Shown here one piece after another: positions 35,272 to 44,666 of a DNA stretch of 64,000 bases (position 1 is its first letter; the number at the start of each line of letters is the position of its first letter). Source of the DNA: Streptomyces hokutonensis. GTDB taxonomy: Bacteria > Actinomycetota > Actinomycetes > Streptomycetales > Streptomycetaceae. The stretch is taken from contig NZ_BARG01000041.1 of assembly GCF_000376565.1 (NCBI RefSeq), forward strand, positions 40,934-104,933. The letters are read 5' to 3'. The notes beneath the pieces are model-generated. The model ran no database searches. It saw only the letters and a program-made list of their open reading frames with translations, and was not told the origin of the DNA. The position numbers and the translations under genes are program-made.

Positions 35272-35601
35272 TCAGCCCAGGGTGGTGCCGATGTACGACG
35301 TCGATTCGGGGCCGGAGTCGGACTCGGCGGCGGGGGCGGCGGGCGCGGGGGTGGCCGGCGCGGGCGGCGTCTCGTGGCAGGTGAAGCCGAGGCGGGTCAG
35401 GGCGCGGGTGACCTCGAAGGCGGTGAAGTCGCGGCGGTCCTGCTTGGTGATCACCTCACCGACCTGCTTGACCGGGTACAGCTTGCGGCTGATGACGGCG
35501 CAGGGGCCGCTGACGGGCTGCTCCGGGCGGATGCCCTTGAGCATCTCCTCCACCTCGCTCTTCGTCAGATCGAAGGGGTAACGGGCGATCACGCAGCGCA
35601 T
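35272..35601 (-). CDS. Conserved cold-shock companion protein
   Basis: 109 residues starting MRCVIARYPFDLTKSEVEEM, with CAVISRKLYPVKQVGEVITK and QDRRDFTAFEVTRALTRLGF. I remember this family next to csp genes in Streptomyces; the function is unknown. It lies downstream of cspA, past a terminator-like hairpin, and ATG 35601 follows GGTGAGG. The C-terminus is Ala/Pro/Ser-rich. Confidence 0.75.
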   Translation of the reverse strand: MRCVIARYPFDLTKSEVEEMLKGIRPEQPVSGPCAVISRKLYPVKQVGEVITKQDRRDFTAFEVTRALTRLGFTCHETPPAPATPAPAAPAAESDSGPESTSYIGTTLG

Positions 35602-35743
35602 GGTGCCTCACCAAGGGGTTCGAGCGGGAGGAGAGGGGAGGATTTCTCCTCGGGGAAAACAGGGAAGCCGGAGAACGGCCGAAGAACAGCGGGTGGCCGA
35701 AGAGCGGCAGATGGAACGGCGAGTAAATGAGCAGATACGAAAA

Positions 35744-35770
35744 GGGACCCGCACCCAAGGTGCGGGCCCC
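35744..35770 (-). terminator. Terminator of cspA
   Basis: On the minus strand a GGGGCCCGCACC stem with TTG loop is followed by CCCTTTTCG. It lies 21 bp past the cspA stop and may allow partial read-through into the companion gene. Confidence 0.8.
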
Positions 35771-35790
35771 TGTTTCGCAGCTTCGCGTGC

Positions 35791-35994
35791 TTAGGCGGGA
35801 ACGATGTTCTCCGCCTGCGGGCCCTTCTGGCCCTGCGTGATGTCGAAGGTCACCTTCTGACCTTCCTGCAGCTCGCGGAAGCCCTGGGTGGCGATGTTCG
35901 AGTAGTGGGCGAAGACGTCAGCGCCGCCGCCGTCCTGCTCGATGAAGCCGAAGCCCTTTTCCGCGTTGAACCACTTCACGGTACCGGTGGCCAT
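35791..35994 (-). CDS. cspA: Cold-shock protein
   Basis: 67 residues. The cold-shock domain has both RNA-binding motifs, KGFGFI and DVFAHYS. It acts as a nucleic-acid chaperone. ATG 35994 follows AGGAG at 7 nt. The gap upstream to the MerR gene is 211 bp, suggesting a long leader as is usual for csp genes. The gene symbol is generic; several csp paralogues exist in streptomycetes. Confidence 0.93.
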   Translation of the reverse strand: MATGTVKWFNAEKGFGFIEQDGGGADVFAHYSNIATQGFRELQEGQKVTFDITQGQKGPQAENIVPA

Positions 35995-36167
35995 GTCTTA
36001 ACTCCTAGGCAGTGCACGAGATCCGCACTTTACGAATCTCCTCCATCGCCGTGATGATCACCTGCCCGGAGAACCGGTTCAAAATTGGCAACCACAACTG
36101 CAACTGAAGTCAGCCTAGCACGGAACCCATTTCGGCGGCGGCGGAATTGTGGGAGAAAAGCGCCGCC

Positions 36168-36190
36168 CGAAACAGTGAATTTCTGTTTCG
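36168..36190 (-). terminator. Possible terminator of merR-like gene
   Basis: CGAAACAG and CTGTTTCG form an 8-bp stem with a 7-nt loop, 15 bp past the stop codon of the MerR-family gene. It has no T tract. Confidence 0.5.
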
Positions 36191-36205
36191 CCGACATCAG
36201 ATTTT

Positions 36206-36532
36206 CTAACGATGGGACGAGCGGCGCAGCTCCTCGTTCACCCGCAGCGCCTCGTCCAGCCGGTCCTCCAGGCTGATGATGCGGCAGGCGGCCTCGATGG
36301 GCGTCCCCTGGTCGACCAGCTCGCGGGCGCGGGAGGCCGTACGGAGCTGATGGCGCGAGTAGCGGCGGTGCCCGCCGTCCGACCGCGTCGGCGTGATCAG
36401 CCCGGCCTCACCCAGTGACCGGAGGAAACCGGGGGTGGAGGCGATCAGCTCGGCGGCCCGGCCCATGGTGTAGGCAGGGTAGTCGTCGTCGTCGAGCCGG
36501 TCGGCCGCGGGCTGCTGGCTTTCAGCGGGCAT
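36206..36532 (-). CDS. MerR-family regulator
   Basis: 108 residues. The winged-helix part YTMGRAAELIASTPGFLRSL then GLITPTRSDGGHRRYSRHQL is typical of MerR, with a short dimerisation helix and no effector domain. ATG 36532 follows AGGAAAGG; an upstream in-frame GTG overlaps that site. Effector and targets are unknown. It precedes cspA on the same strand. Confidence 0.8.
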   Translation of the reverse strand: MPAESQQPAADRLDDDDYPAYTMGRAAELIASTPGFLRSLGEAGLITPTRSDGGHRRYSRHQLRTASRARELVDQGTPIEAACRIISLEDRLDEALRVNEELRRSSHR

Positions 36533-36677
36533 GTACACCTTTCCTGCGGGCCACCGGAGAGGGACGGCCCGCCGCAGGGGAGCGTGTTTCCCCCTACGGG
36601 AACTCTAGTCGCACCCGGGGAATCTCTGTCGCGGCGAGCACAGATGTCCTGACGGCCGTGGACGCCGGTTGACGCGC

Positions 36678-37370
36678 TCAGCGACCGAGGAGCAGGACGC
36701 GGCAGGCCCCGGCGGGCGGCCGCGGATCACGCGCTTCCGCCACGACGTCCCGCCAGCCCCAGGCCCGGTACGCGGCCAGCGTGTCGGTGTCGGCGGCGGG
36801 CAGCAGGGCGACGCCGAGGGCCGGCGCGTGATCGTCGAGCAGCCGGCGTTGCAGGCGCCGGGCGAGGTTCCAGTCCCGGTCCTGGTAGTGGGTGCGCACC
36901 CGGGTCGGGACGACGATCCCGGAGACCGCGAAGAGCCCGCCGGTGACCGCGAGGCCGCGCACGGTCCGGGGCAGACGGGTGTCGCAGCCCTGCCACCAGG
37001 GATCGGCGCCGCGCACGGGGAAGCCGTGGGCGAAGGCCGTCAGGGTGGTGTTCTCGGCGATCAGCAGGGTGAAGCCGGGCCGCCGGACCTCGCCCGCGAG
37101 CCGGCGCAGGAACTCGGCGCGGGAGCGGGTCCCGGCGCGGGTGCCGCCGGAGGTCTCCTCGTACAGATCGCCGAGGTCCTCGAACCGGTCCTCGACCTGG
37201 CGCCGGCTGAGCGGGCGGAGCCGGTCCCCCTGCCGGGGTGAGGGGCCGCGCTCCCGGCCGGGCGCCCACGGCTTCTCCCCCTGGGCCGCGTCGGCACCGG
37301 CGTGCGCGTCCGCACCGCCGTGCCCGACGAGGTCCGCGGTCATCGGCCGACCGGGCACATTCACGGTCAT
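36678..37370 (-). CDS. GNAT-like acetyltransferase-fold protein
   Basis: About 230 residues. The C-terminal 150 residues read like a degenerate GNAT domain (TLLIAENTTLTAFAHGF, LFAVSGIVVPTRVRTHYQDR, and NLARRLQRRLL in the acetyl-CoA-loop position, then AYRAWGWRDV). The substrate is unknown. The start is uncertain: ATG 37370 or ATG 37343; further upstream the frame runs into a GC-rich tandem repeat and is probably not coding. Confidence 0.6.
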   Translation of the reverse strand: MTVNVPGRPMTADLVGHGGADAHAGADAAQGEKPWAPGRERGPSPRQGDRLRPLSRRQVEDRFEDLGDLYEETSGGTRAGTRSRAEFLRRLAGEVRRPGFTLLIAENTTLTAFAHGFPVRGADPWWQGCDTRLPRTVRGLAVTGGLFAVSGIVVPTRVRTHYQDRDWNLARRLQRRLLDDHAPALGVALLPAADTDTLAAYRAWGWRDVVAEARDPRPPAGACRVLLLGR

Positions 37371-37864
37371 GGGGCGAGCCCTGCCCCGGGTGCGGACACG
37401 TCCGCCCCGGCGTCGTCCTTCGCCGAGGACGGCACCGGCGCGATCCGGCACACGAGAAATCCTCGGTCCCTTCACGGTACGCCCGCGAGCCGCGGCACGG
37501 CCTGGAGCCGGGGTCCGGCACGGGTCGGCGCGGGGGTCCGGCACGGGTCGGCGTCGGCGTCGGCGTGCGGCACGGGTCGGCGCCGGGGTCCGGCACGGCC
37601 TGGGCCGGGGTCCGGCACGGGTCGGCGTCAGCGTCGGCGTGCGGCACGGGTCGGCACGGGGGTCCGGCACGGCCTGGGCCGGGGTCCGGCACGGCCTGGG
37701 CCGGGGTCCGGCACGGGTCGGCGCGGGGGGTCCGGCGCGGGTAGGCACCGGGGGGGCCGGCACGGGTCGGCGTCGGCGTGCGGCACGGGCCTGGGGCGGG
37801 GTTCAGCGAGCCTGCGTCCTACGGCTCCTGCATCCCGAGTTCCACGGCCCCGCGCCCTACCGCG
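37371..37864. other. Intergenic stretch holding a GC-rich tandem repeat
   Basis: 494 bp between the start of the GNAT-like gene and the stop of the TIGR03943-type gene. More than half of it is the minisatellite at 37513-37800. The reading frames through it give only Arg/Pro/Gly-rich low-complexity peptides, so I treat it as non-coding. Confidence 0.6.
37513..37800. repeat. Minisatellite with GTCCGGCACGG core
   Basis: Eight or so irregular units of 22-50 bp share the core GTCCGGCACGG followed by GTCGGCG or CCTGGGCCGGG. Two adjacent copies of the 22-bp unit ending CCTGGGCCGGG are identical. Likely unstable by slippage or recombination. Confidence 0.8.
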
Positions 37865-38620
37865 TCACTGGTTCCAGCTCTCGTCGTACGGGTCCTTCGG
37901 GGTCGGGACCGGCTTGGCCTCGGTGACCTGGAGGTAGGGGATGGGGCGGTTGTTGACGGGGTCCTTGGTCTGCTTCGCGGAGTAGGTGCCGGTGACCAGC
38001 AGCCAGGTGTCGGGCTGCAGGACCGGCGGGATCTTGCCGGTCAGGGCGATCTTCACCGGCTGGGCGTCCGCGGCACAGCAGTTGAGGGCCATGCGCACGA
38101 GGTAGGGGGCGCCGGACTTGTCGAGGGCCACGAAGCCGGTGACCTTGAGCTGACGGGTTCCGAGGGAGTGCCCGTGGTCGTAGACCGCCCTGGTCGCGTA
38201 GTCGACGAGACCGATGGTGAGCGGGTTGCTGTCGGGGAGCTTGGAGAGGCCGTAGGGCTGCTGGATGGCCGTGCCGGTGCGGACCGCGCTGTAGGAGCCG
38301 AGGGCGGGCGGGGCGACCAGGATCAGGGCGAAGAGGGGGAGCAGCAGGAGCCAGGAGATGCGGGGTTCGCGGTGTACGTGACCACCGTGGCCCTCGCCCT
38401 CCGGCTCCGCGTGAGCCTCCGCGTGGGCCTTCTCCGCCCGCGCCCGGCGCCACTCGTACCAGGCCGTCGCCAGCGCCGCGACGATGAGTACGCCTCCGGA
38501 GAGCAGCAGCAGCGGCTGGAGGCCGGCCTTGACGTAGCGGAGGTAGAGGTTGGTGAGGCCCGCGTGCAGCAGGGCCGTGCCGATCAGGAACAGGACGGCC
38601 GCCTGTGCCTGCCGGCTCAC
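37865..38620 (-). CDS. TIGR03943-type permease-associated membrane protein
   Basis: 251 residues. Two N-terminal membrane segments (about 7-27, 36-54) and a third near 92-112 flank a His/Glu-rich cytoplasmic loop (EGHGGHVH). An extracytoplasmic domain with NCCAADAQPVKI follows, with a Cys pair. It matches TIGR03943/YcgQ proteins that partner UPF0718 permeases. GTG 38620 overlaps the permease stop (GTGA at 38617-38620), so the two are translated together. The substrate is unknown. Confidence 0.85.
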   Translation of the reverse strand: MSRQAQAAVLFLIGTALLHAGLTNLYLRYVKAGLQPLLLLSGGVLIVAALATAWYEWRRARAEKAHAEAHAEPEGEGHGGHVHREPRISWLLLLPLFALILVAPPALGSYSAVRTGTAIQQPYGLSKLPDSNPLTIGLVDYATRAVYDHGHSLGTRQLKVTGFVALDKSGAPYLVRMALNCCAADAQPVKIALTGKIPPVLQPDTWLLVTGTYSAKQTKDPVNNRPIPYLQVTEAKPVPTPKDPYDESWNQ

Positions 38621-39678
38621 AGGAGCACCGCCGAGGTGACGACCGCGCCCGCGATGGCGAGGACGAAGGTGGCGGGCGCGAACCGCAGCGCGAAGCCGCG
38701 CCCGAACGTGCCCGCCTGCATGGCGAAGAGTTTCAGGTCGATCATCGGACCCACCACCAGGAACGCGAGTTTCGCCGTCAGGGAGAACTGGGTGAGTGAC
38801 GCGGCCACGAACGCGTCCGCCTCCGAGCAGATCGACAGCAGGACGGCCAGGATCGAGAGGGCGAGGATCGCCACCACCGGGTTGTCGGCCGCCGTACGCA
38901 GCCAGCTCGCGGGCGCCACCGCCTTGAGCGTCGCCGCGGACATCGCGCCGAGCACCAGGAACCCGCCCGCCTGCATCACGTCGTGCCGCACCGAGCCCCA
39001 GAACGCGGCCCCCTTGGTCTCCCCCGCGTGCGGCTCGTGGGCGGGCAGCTTCAGCCAGTCGGTGCGGCCGAGCCGCGTCCACAGCCAGCCCATCACACAG
39101 GCGACCAGCAGGCTGCCGACGAACCGGGCGAGGACCATCTCCGGGTTGCGCGGGAAGGCGACGGCCGTCGCGGTCAGCACGATCGGGTTGATCGCCGGGG
39201 CGGAGAGCAGGAACGCGATCGCCGCCGCCGGGGTGACCCCCCGGCGCACCAGCGCCCCGGCCACCGGCACGGACGCGCACTCGCAGCCCGGCAGGATCGC
39301 GCCCGCCATCCCGGCCACCGGTACGGCCAGCACGGGGTTGTCGGGCAGCGCGCGGGTGAACCACGTGGCCGGCACGAACACCGCGATGGCCGCCGACAGC
39401 AGCACGCCCAGCACCAGGAAGGGCAGCGCCTGCACGACCACGGCCACGAACACCGTCATCCAGCTCTGCATCACGGGCGCGGACAGGGCCGTACGGATCG
39501 GCCCCTGCGCCAGCACCACCAGGAGCAGCACCATGGTCAGCACGAGCGGCGAGTTGAGCTGCCAGCCGTCCTTGGCCGGCGCCTGCGGTTCCTTCGCCGG
39601 TGCCTGCGGCTCCGGGGGTGATTCCGGGGTCGGCGGAGTCTCCGTGGTCGGCGCGGCTGGTTCGGTGGTGATGGCCAC
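38617..39678 (-). CDS. UPF0718-family permease (YcgR-like)
   Basis: 353 residues. A Pro/Glu/Ala-rich cytoplasmic N-terminus of about 45 residues precedes about eight membrane segments. The motifs GCECASVPVAGALVRRGV and SAPAINPIVL in the first half and SICSEADAFVAAS in the second are the family hallmarks, with Cys residues in the membrane that could handle a metal or thiol compound. GTG 39678 follows GGAGG at about 10 nt. First gene of the pair. Confidence 0.88.
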   Translation of the reverse strand: MAITTEPAAPTTETPPTPESPPEPQAPAKEPQAPAKDGWQLNSPLVLTMVLLLVVLAQGPIRTALSAPVMQSWMTVFVAVVVQALPFLVLGVLLSAAIAVFVPATWFTRALPDNPVLAVPVAGMAGAILPGCECASVPVAGALVRRGVTPAAAIAFLLSAPAINPIVLTATAVAFPRNPEMVLARFVGSLLVACVMGWLWTRLGRTDWLKLPAHEPHAGETKGAAFWGSVRHDVMQAGGFLVLGAMSAATLKAVAPASWLRTAADNPVVAILALSILAVLLSICSEADAFVAASLTQFSLTAKLAFLVVGPMIDLKLFAMQAGTFGRGFALRFAPATFVLAIAGAVVTSAVLL

Positions 39679-39807
39679 GGGTGTGCTACCTCCGGCAAGT
39701 GCGGGGTTTCGCGAGTTTTGCTCCCTGTCTCTGCATACGGCAGCAGGGGCGCGGGTGTTCAGCGCAATACTGGAACCACCCGCCTCCTTGGGGCAGTCTT
39801 TCCCCTC

Positions 39808-41742
39808 GTGGCGAGCAGCGTTCCTCATCAGACCCCTCCGGGCACCCCTCGGGCACACATGGTGGTGTGCGGCGACGACGCGCTCGCGCACCGGCTCGCG
39901 GCCGAACTGCGCGCTGTCTACGGCGAACAGATCACCCTCGTCGTACCGCTCTCGGAGGCCACCTCCCGGCCGCCGGTCGTCGGCCGTGCGCGTGCCGCCT
40001 CGGTGGCGCTGCGCGACCGGGTCAACGCGGCGGTGGCCAGGGCGAACGGCAACGGCGTACCGCCCGCCCCCGAACCTCCGCGCGGGGAGCGGGTGTTGGA
40101 GGTCCCCGAGCTGACCGAGGCGGTGTTCGCGGAGGCGGGCGTGGAGCGGGCGACCGCGCTGGCGCTCGTGCACGACGACGACGAGACCAACATCCGCGCC
40201 GCCCTCACCGCCCGCCGCCTCAACCCCCGTATCCGGCTCGTGCTCCGCCTCTACAACCGGCGCCTGGGCCAGCACATCGAGGAACTCCTCGACCAGGCGG
40301 CCGCGTTGGCGACCGGGGACAGCACCGTCTCGGGGCTCGACGCCTCCACCACCGTCCTCTCCGACGCGGACACCGCAGCGCCCGCGCTCGCCGCCACCGC
40401 CCTCGCCGGCACCAGCAAGGTCGTCCAGACCGACGGGCTGCTGCTGCGCGCGGTGGAGCGGCCGCCGCCCGCGCCCGGCGAGGTCGCCGACCCCGGGCTT
40501 GCCACCCTTGCCCTGCTGTCGGCCACCAGCAGCGACCCGGCCGGCGCGGACGGCTCCGAGGGCATGGGCGAACAGGGCCCGCGCCTGCTGCCCGACGCGG
40601 CGGCCGTCGCCTCGGCCACCGGGCGCGGGACCGTCGTCCTCGAGCAAGTGTCGTACGCCGGGCCGCAGTTGCCGGGCGGACGCGGGGGCGGTGTCGTACC
40701 GCCCTTCTCCTCCCTCTTCTCGCGGCGGCTGCGCTGGTCGCTGGCGGGCATGGTGGCGTGCGTGATCGCGCTCGCCGTGTCGCTGTGGCTGGTGACCGGT
40801 ATCCATCCCGTGCGGGCCTTCTATCTGACGCTGCTCGATCTCTTCGCGATCGACGACCCCGCGATCGGGGCGCCGCTGGGCCGGCAGATCCTTCAACTCC
40901 TCTCCGGTCTCGTCGGGTTGCTCATGCTGCCGGTGCTGCTGGCCGCGGTCCTCGAGGCCCTCGGCACCTTCCGCACGGCGTCCGCGCTGCGCAAGCCGCC
41001 GCGCGGGCTCGGCGGGCATGTGGTGCTGCTGGGGCTCGGCAAGATCGGCACCCGGGTGCTGACCCGGCTGCGCGAACTCGACATCCCCGTGGTGTGCGTC
41101 GAGGCCGACCCCGAGGCGCGCGGTCTCGCGGTCGCGCGCCGGCTGCGGGTGCCGGTGATCCTCGGGGACGTCACCCAGGAGGGCGTCCTGGAGTCCGCCA
41201 AGATCCACCGCGCGCACGCACTGCTCGCGGTCACCAGCTCCGACACCACCAACCTCGAAGCCGTCCTCTACGCCCGCTCCGTACGGTCCGATCTGCGCGT
41301 CGTGCTCCGCCTCTACGACGACGACTTCGCGACCGCCGTGTACCGCACCCTGCGCGCCGCCCACCCCGGTGCCCTCACCCGGAGCCGGAGCGTCTCCCAT
41401 CTGGCCGCGCCCGCGTTCGCCGGGGCGATGATGGGGCGGCAGATCCTGGGCGCGATTCCCGTCGAGCGGCGGGTGCTGCTGTTCGCGGCGATGACCGTGG
41501 GCGGGCATCCCCAGCTGGAGGGCAAGACGGTCGCCGAGGCGTTCCGGGCCGGGTCCTGGCGGGTGCTGGCGCTGGACACGGCGAACCGGGACGCGTCGGA
41601 GGACGTACGGCGGTCGGGGCTGGTGTGGGACCTGCCCGACACGTATGTCCTGCGGGGCTCGGACCGGGTGGTGCTTGCGGCTACCCGGCGGGGGCTGGCG
41701 GAGTTGCTGGGGCGCAGGCCGCGGGACCGGGCCGCGACCTGA
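39808..41742 (+). CDS. Membrane protein with two TrkA_N (RCK) domains
   Basis: About 644 residues from GTG 39808 (ATG 39859 is an alternative). An N-terminal Rossmann domain (VVCGDDALAHRLAAEL), a Pro/Ala-rich linker, two membrane segments (about 315-335 and 372-392) with a short pore-like loop LDLFAIDDPAIG, and a second Rossmann domain GHVVLLGLGKIGTRVL are visible. This layout resembles RCK-gated ion channels, possibly potassium or calcium related, but a TVGYG filter is not present. Divergent from the permease pair. Confidence 0.8.
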   Translation: MASSVPHQTPPGTPRAHMVVCGDDALAHRLAAELRAVYGEQITLVVPLSEATSRPPVVGRARAASVALRDRVNAAVARANGNGVPPAPEPPRGERVLEVPELTEAVFAEAGVERATALALVHDDDETNIRAALTARRLNPRIRLVLRLYNRRLGQHIEELLDQAAALATGDSTVSGLDASTTVLSDADTAAPALAATALAGTSKVVQTDGLLLRAVERPPPAPGEVADPGLATLALLSATSSDPAGADGSEGMGEQGPRLLPDAAAVASATGRGTVVLEQVSYAGPQLPGGRGGGVVPPFSSLFSRRLRWSLAGMVACVIALAVSLWLVTGIHPVRAFYLTLLDLFAIDDPAIGAPLGRQILQLLSGLVGLLMLPVLLAAVLEALGTFRTASALRKPPRGLGGHVVLLGLGKIGTRVLTRLRELDIPVVCVEADPEARGLAVARRLRVPVILGDVTQEGVLESAKIHRAHALLAVTSSDTTNLEAVLYARSVRSDLRVVLRLYDDDFATAVYRTLRAAHPGALTRSRSVSHLAAPAFAGAMMGRQILGAIPVERRVLLFAAMTVGGHPQLEGKTVAEAFRAGSWRVLALDTANRDASEDVRRSGLVWDLPDTYVLRGSDRVVLAATRRGLAELLGRRPRDRAAT

Positions 41743-41847
41743 TCAGGTGCCCTGCGCCGGGGTCGGCCGCGGGTGGGACCGCGACCCGGCGCTGCGGGGT
41801 GCCGTCCGCGCCCACCCGGGCCGCCCCAGCGGCACGACTGCCCGCGG

Positions 41848-43665
41848 TCAGGCGGACACCGGAGTCCCACCCCCCAAGTGCCGCTCCGCGAAGTCCAGTT
41901 CCAACCTCACCTGCTTGATCCGCTCGTCCACCACCAGCGACCCGTGTCCCGCGTCGTACCGGTACACCTCGTGGACGGCGCCGCGCTTCTCCAGTCGTTC
42001 CACGTAGTTGTCGATCTGCTGGATCGGGCAGCGCGGGTCGTTGACGCCGGCCGAGATGTAGACCGGGGCCGTGACCTTGTCGACGTAGGTCAGCGGGGAG
42101 GACGCCTCGAAGCGGTCGGGGACCTCTTCGGGGGTGCCGCCCAGCAGCGTGCGGTCCATGGCCTTCAGGGCTTCCATCTCGTCGTGGTACGCCGTGACGT
42201 AGTCGGCGACCGGGACCGCCGCGATGCCGAGCGTCCACGCGTCGGGCTGGGTGCCGATGCCGAGGAGGGTGAGGTAGCCGCCCCAGGAGCCGCCGGTGAG
42301 GATCAGCCTGTCGGGATCGGCGAGGCCTGAGCTGATCGCCCACTCCCGGACCGCCGCGATGTCCTCCAGCTCGATCAGGCCGACCCGGACCTTCAGCGCG
42401 TCGGTCCACGCCCGCCCGTACCCGGTCGAACCGCGGTAGTTGACCCGTACGACCGCGTACCCGTGGTCGACCCAGGCCGCCGGGCCGGCCGCGAAGGAGT
42501 CGCTGTCGTGCCAGGTCGGGCCGCCGTGGATGTCGAAGACGGTCGGGAGGGGGCCGGTCGCACCCGCCGGCTTCTGGACCAGGGCGTGGATACGGCCGCC
42601 GGGGCCCTCCACCCACACGTCCTCCACCGGGACCGAGCCGGGTGACTTCAGGCCCGGCGGGTCCAGGACGACCTCGCCGGTCGTCGAGCGCACGGCGGAC
42701 GGCTCGGCGGCCGAGGACCAGAGGTATTCGACGCTGCCGTCGGGGCGGGCCGTCGCGCCCGAGACGGAACCGGGCGGTGTCGGCACCTTCTCCAGGGCGC
42801 CCGAGGCGAGGTCGTAGCGGAACACCTCGCTGCGGGCCTCGAAGCTGTGCGCGATGAGGAGGGCCGAGCCGTCCGGGTACCACTCGGCGCTCACGTCACC
42901 CGGCAGGTCCAGGGACAGGTCGGTCTCGCCGCCCTTGACCACGTCCCACACCAGGGGCTCCCAACGGCCGCGCCGCTGATGCCCGATGAGGAGCCGGGTG
43001 TCGCCCTCCACGGGTGCGAAGCCGAGCACCTCAAGGCCCAGTTCCTCGGTGCCGCCCTTGGTGTCGTCCAGGTCGGCGACCGCCGTGCCGTCCGGGCGCA
43101 GGACGCGCAGCGCCGAGTGCATCGCGTCGCCGTGCTCGGTGTGCTCGATCGCGATCAGCGAGCCGTCGTGCGAGAGGTCGCCGACGCCCGCGGACTCGCG
43201 GTGGCGGTAGAGCAGTGCGGTCTCCTCGCCGGTGCGGGCGAGGTGGATCGTCGTACCGTCCTCGTCCGTGGAGCGGCCCACGACCGCCGTGCGGCCGTCG
43301 CGCGCGAGGGCCAGCCCGGCCGGGTAGGACGGTTCGAGGCCGGGGACGGCCGGTTCGTCGGGGCCGCCCTTGAAGGGCTGGCGGCGCCAGACGCCGAACT
43401 CGTCGCCGTCCTTGTCGTCGAACCACCAGATCCACTCCCCGTCCGGGGAGAGCACACCGTCCGTCGTGCCGTTCGGCCGGTCCGTGACCTGGCGTTGCTC
43501 GCCCGTCGCCCGGTCCCAGGCGTACAGCTCATACGTCCCTGTCGCGTTCGACACGAACAGGGAACGGTCGGGTGCGTCCTCCGCCCAGTCGGGCAGGGAC
43601 ACTCGGGGCGCCCTGAAGCGCTTCTCCCAGTCCGGTGTGTACGCGGACCCGTTGCTCTCAGTCAT
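41848..43665 (-). CDS. S9-family prolyl oligopeptidase-like serine peptidase
   Basis: 605 residues. An N-terminal seven-bladed beta-propeller is followed by an alpha/beta-hydrolase domain from about 340 with nucleophile Ser in TGGSWGGYLTL, oxyanion region FDIHGGPTWH, Asp in SAGVNDPRCP and His in DAGHGSLVV. It has no signal peptide, so is cytoplasmic. It probably cleaves acylated or small peptides. Confidence 0.9.
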   Translation of the reverse strand: MTESNGSAYTPDWEKRFRAPRVSLPDWAEDAPDRSLFVSNATGTYELYAWDRATGEQRQVTDRPNGTTDGVLSPDGEWIWWFDDKDGDEFGVWRRQPFKGGPDEPAVPGLEPSYPAGLALARDGRTAVVGRSTDEDGTTIHLARTGEETALLYRHRESAGVGDLSHDGSLIAIEHTEHGDAMHSALRVLRPDGTAVADLDDTKGGTEELGLEVLGFAPVEGDTRLLIGHQRRGRWEPLVWDVVKGGETDLSLDLPGDVSAEWYPDGSALLIAHSFEARSEVFRYDLASGALEKVPTPPGSVSGATARPDGSVEYLWSSAAEPSAVRSTTGEVVLDPPGLKSPGSVPVEDVWVEGPGGRIHALVQKPAGATGPLPTVFDIHGGPTWHDSDSFAAGPAAWVDHGYAVVRVNYRGSTGYGRAWTDALKVRVGLIELEDIAAVREWAISSGLADPDRLILTGGSWGGYLTLLGIGTQPDAWTLGIAAVPVADYVTAYHDEMEALKAMDRTLLGGTPEEVPDRFEASSPLTYVDKVTAPVYISAGVNDPRCPIQQIDNYVERLEKRGAVHEVYRYDAGHGSLVVDERIKQVRLELDFAERHLGGGTPVSA

Positions 43666-43811
43666 GGCCCCATACTGCCCGCCCTCACAGACATTGCACT
43701 GACTGGATCCTCAGCCTGTGGATAACTTCGACCAAGACCCGGTCGGAGCATTGCCGACGGCGGGTGAACCTCCGGGCCGACCCCCGGGCCAAGGCCTCGG
43801 CGACGGCCCCG

Positions 43812-43817
43812 TACCGT
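43812..43817 (+). promoter_or_regulatory. Putative -10 of leaderless SURF1 transcript
   Basis: TACCGT is 7 nt upstream of GTG 43825. An in-frame GTG at 43816 overlaps it and is thus an unlikely start. Confidence 0.4.
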
Positions 43818-43824
43818 GGAAGGC

Positions 43825-44619
43825 GTGTACCGGTTTCTGCTGACATCGCGCTGGTGGGGCATCAACGTCTTCGTACTGCTCGCCATCCCCTTCTGCATCT
43901 TCATGGGGTCGTGGCAGCTGAGCCGGTTCCAGGCGCGCGTGGACAGCAGCCACCAGGCCACCAAGCAGGTCGAGACGGACCGCACGGAGGCCGCCCGCCC
44001 GCTCGCCGAACTGCTGCCGGTCGACCAGAGCACATCAGGTCGGCAGACCACCGCGACCGGCCGCTACGGCAAACAACTCCTCGTCCCCGACCGCCAGTTG
44101 GACAGGAAGAACGGCTACTACGTCCTCACCCTGCTGCGCACCGACGACGGCAAGGCGCTGCCCGTGGTCCGCGGCTGGCTGCCCGGCACGCCCGACGCGG
44201 CGAAGGCACCGGCCGCGCCGACCGGCGAGGTCACCGTCACCGGCTCGCTCCAGGCCTCCGAGACCCCCGGCGACAACGGCGTCAGCGCCCAGGGCGGGCT
44301 GCCGTCCGGCCAGACCGCCGCGATCAGCGCGGCCTCGCTGGTGAACCTGGTGCCCTACCCCGTGTACGACGCGTGGATCACGCTCGACAGGGCCGACTCC
44401 GGGATGACGGCCGTACCGGCGACCGCGCCCGCGAACACCGGCCTCGACCTGAAGGCGTTCCAGAACCTGGGCTACACCGGCGAGTGGTTCGTCTTCGCGG
44501 GCTTCGTCGTCTTCATGTGGTTCCGGCTGCTGCGCCGCGAGGTGGAGTTCGCGCGGGACGCGGAACTCGGGCTGCTGCCCGAGGACGAGAGCGAGCAGGC
44601 GGCCCGCGTCACCGTCTGA
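43825..44619 (+). CDS. SURF1-family cytochrome oxidase assembly protein
   Basis: 264 residues. The N-terminus MYRFLLTSRWWGINVFVLLA is typical of actinobacterial SURF1, with a membrane segment at about 13-32 and a second near the C-terminus (VFAGFVVFMWFRLL). Between them is the external domain with GRQTTATGRY and VVRGWLPG. It helps insert haem a into cytochrome aa3 oxidase. GTG 43825 is preferred over 43816 because of the leaderless -10 and the conserved N-terminus. Confidence 0.88.
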   Translation: MYRFLLTSRWWGINVFVLLAIPFCIFMGSWQLSRFQARVDSSHQATKQVETDRTEAARPLAELLPVDQSTSGRQTTATGRYGKQLLVPDRQLDRKNGYYVLTLLRTDDGKALPVVRGWLPGTPDAAKAPAAPTGEVTVTGSLQASETPGDNGVSAQGGLPSGQTAAISAASLVNLVPYPVYDAWITLDRADSGMTAVPATAPANTGLDLKAFQNLGYTGEWFVFAGFVVFMWFRLLRREVEFARDAELGLLPEDESEQAARVTV

Positions 44620-44666
44620 CGCCGCCGGCTCCCCCGTGGACCGGCGACCGACGGCCGTCCTGTGTC

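Noticed and set aside
37513..37800. CRISPR-like array
   Set aside because: Units are irregular, have no unique spacers of constant length and no cas genes are present; it is a minisatellite.
39679..39807. Zur or other metal-regulator box before the UPF0718 permease
   Set aside because: I looked for the AT-rich TGAAAATCATTTTCA-like palindrome and found none in the divergent region.
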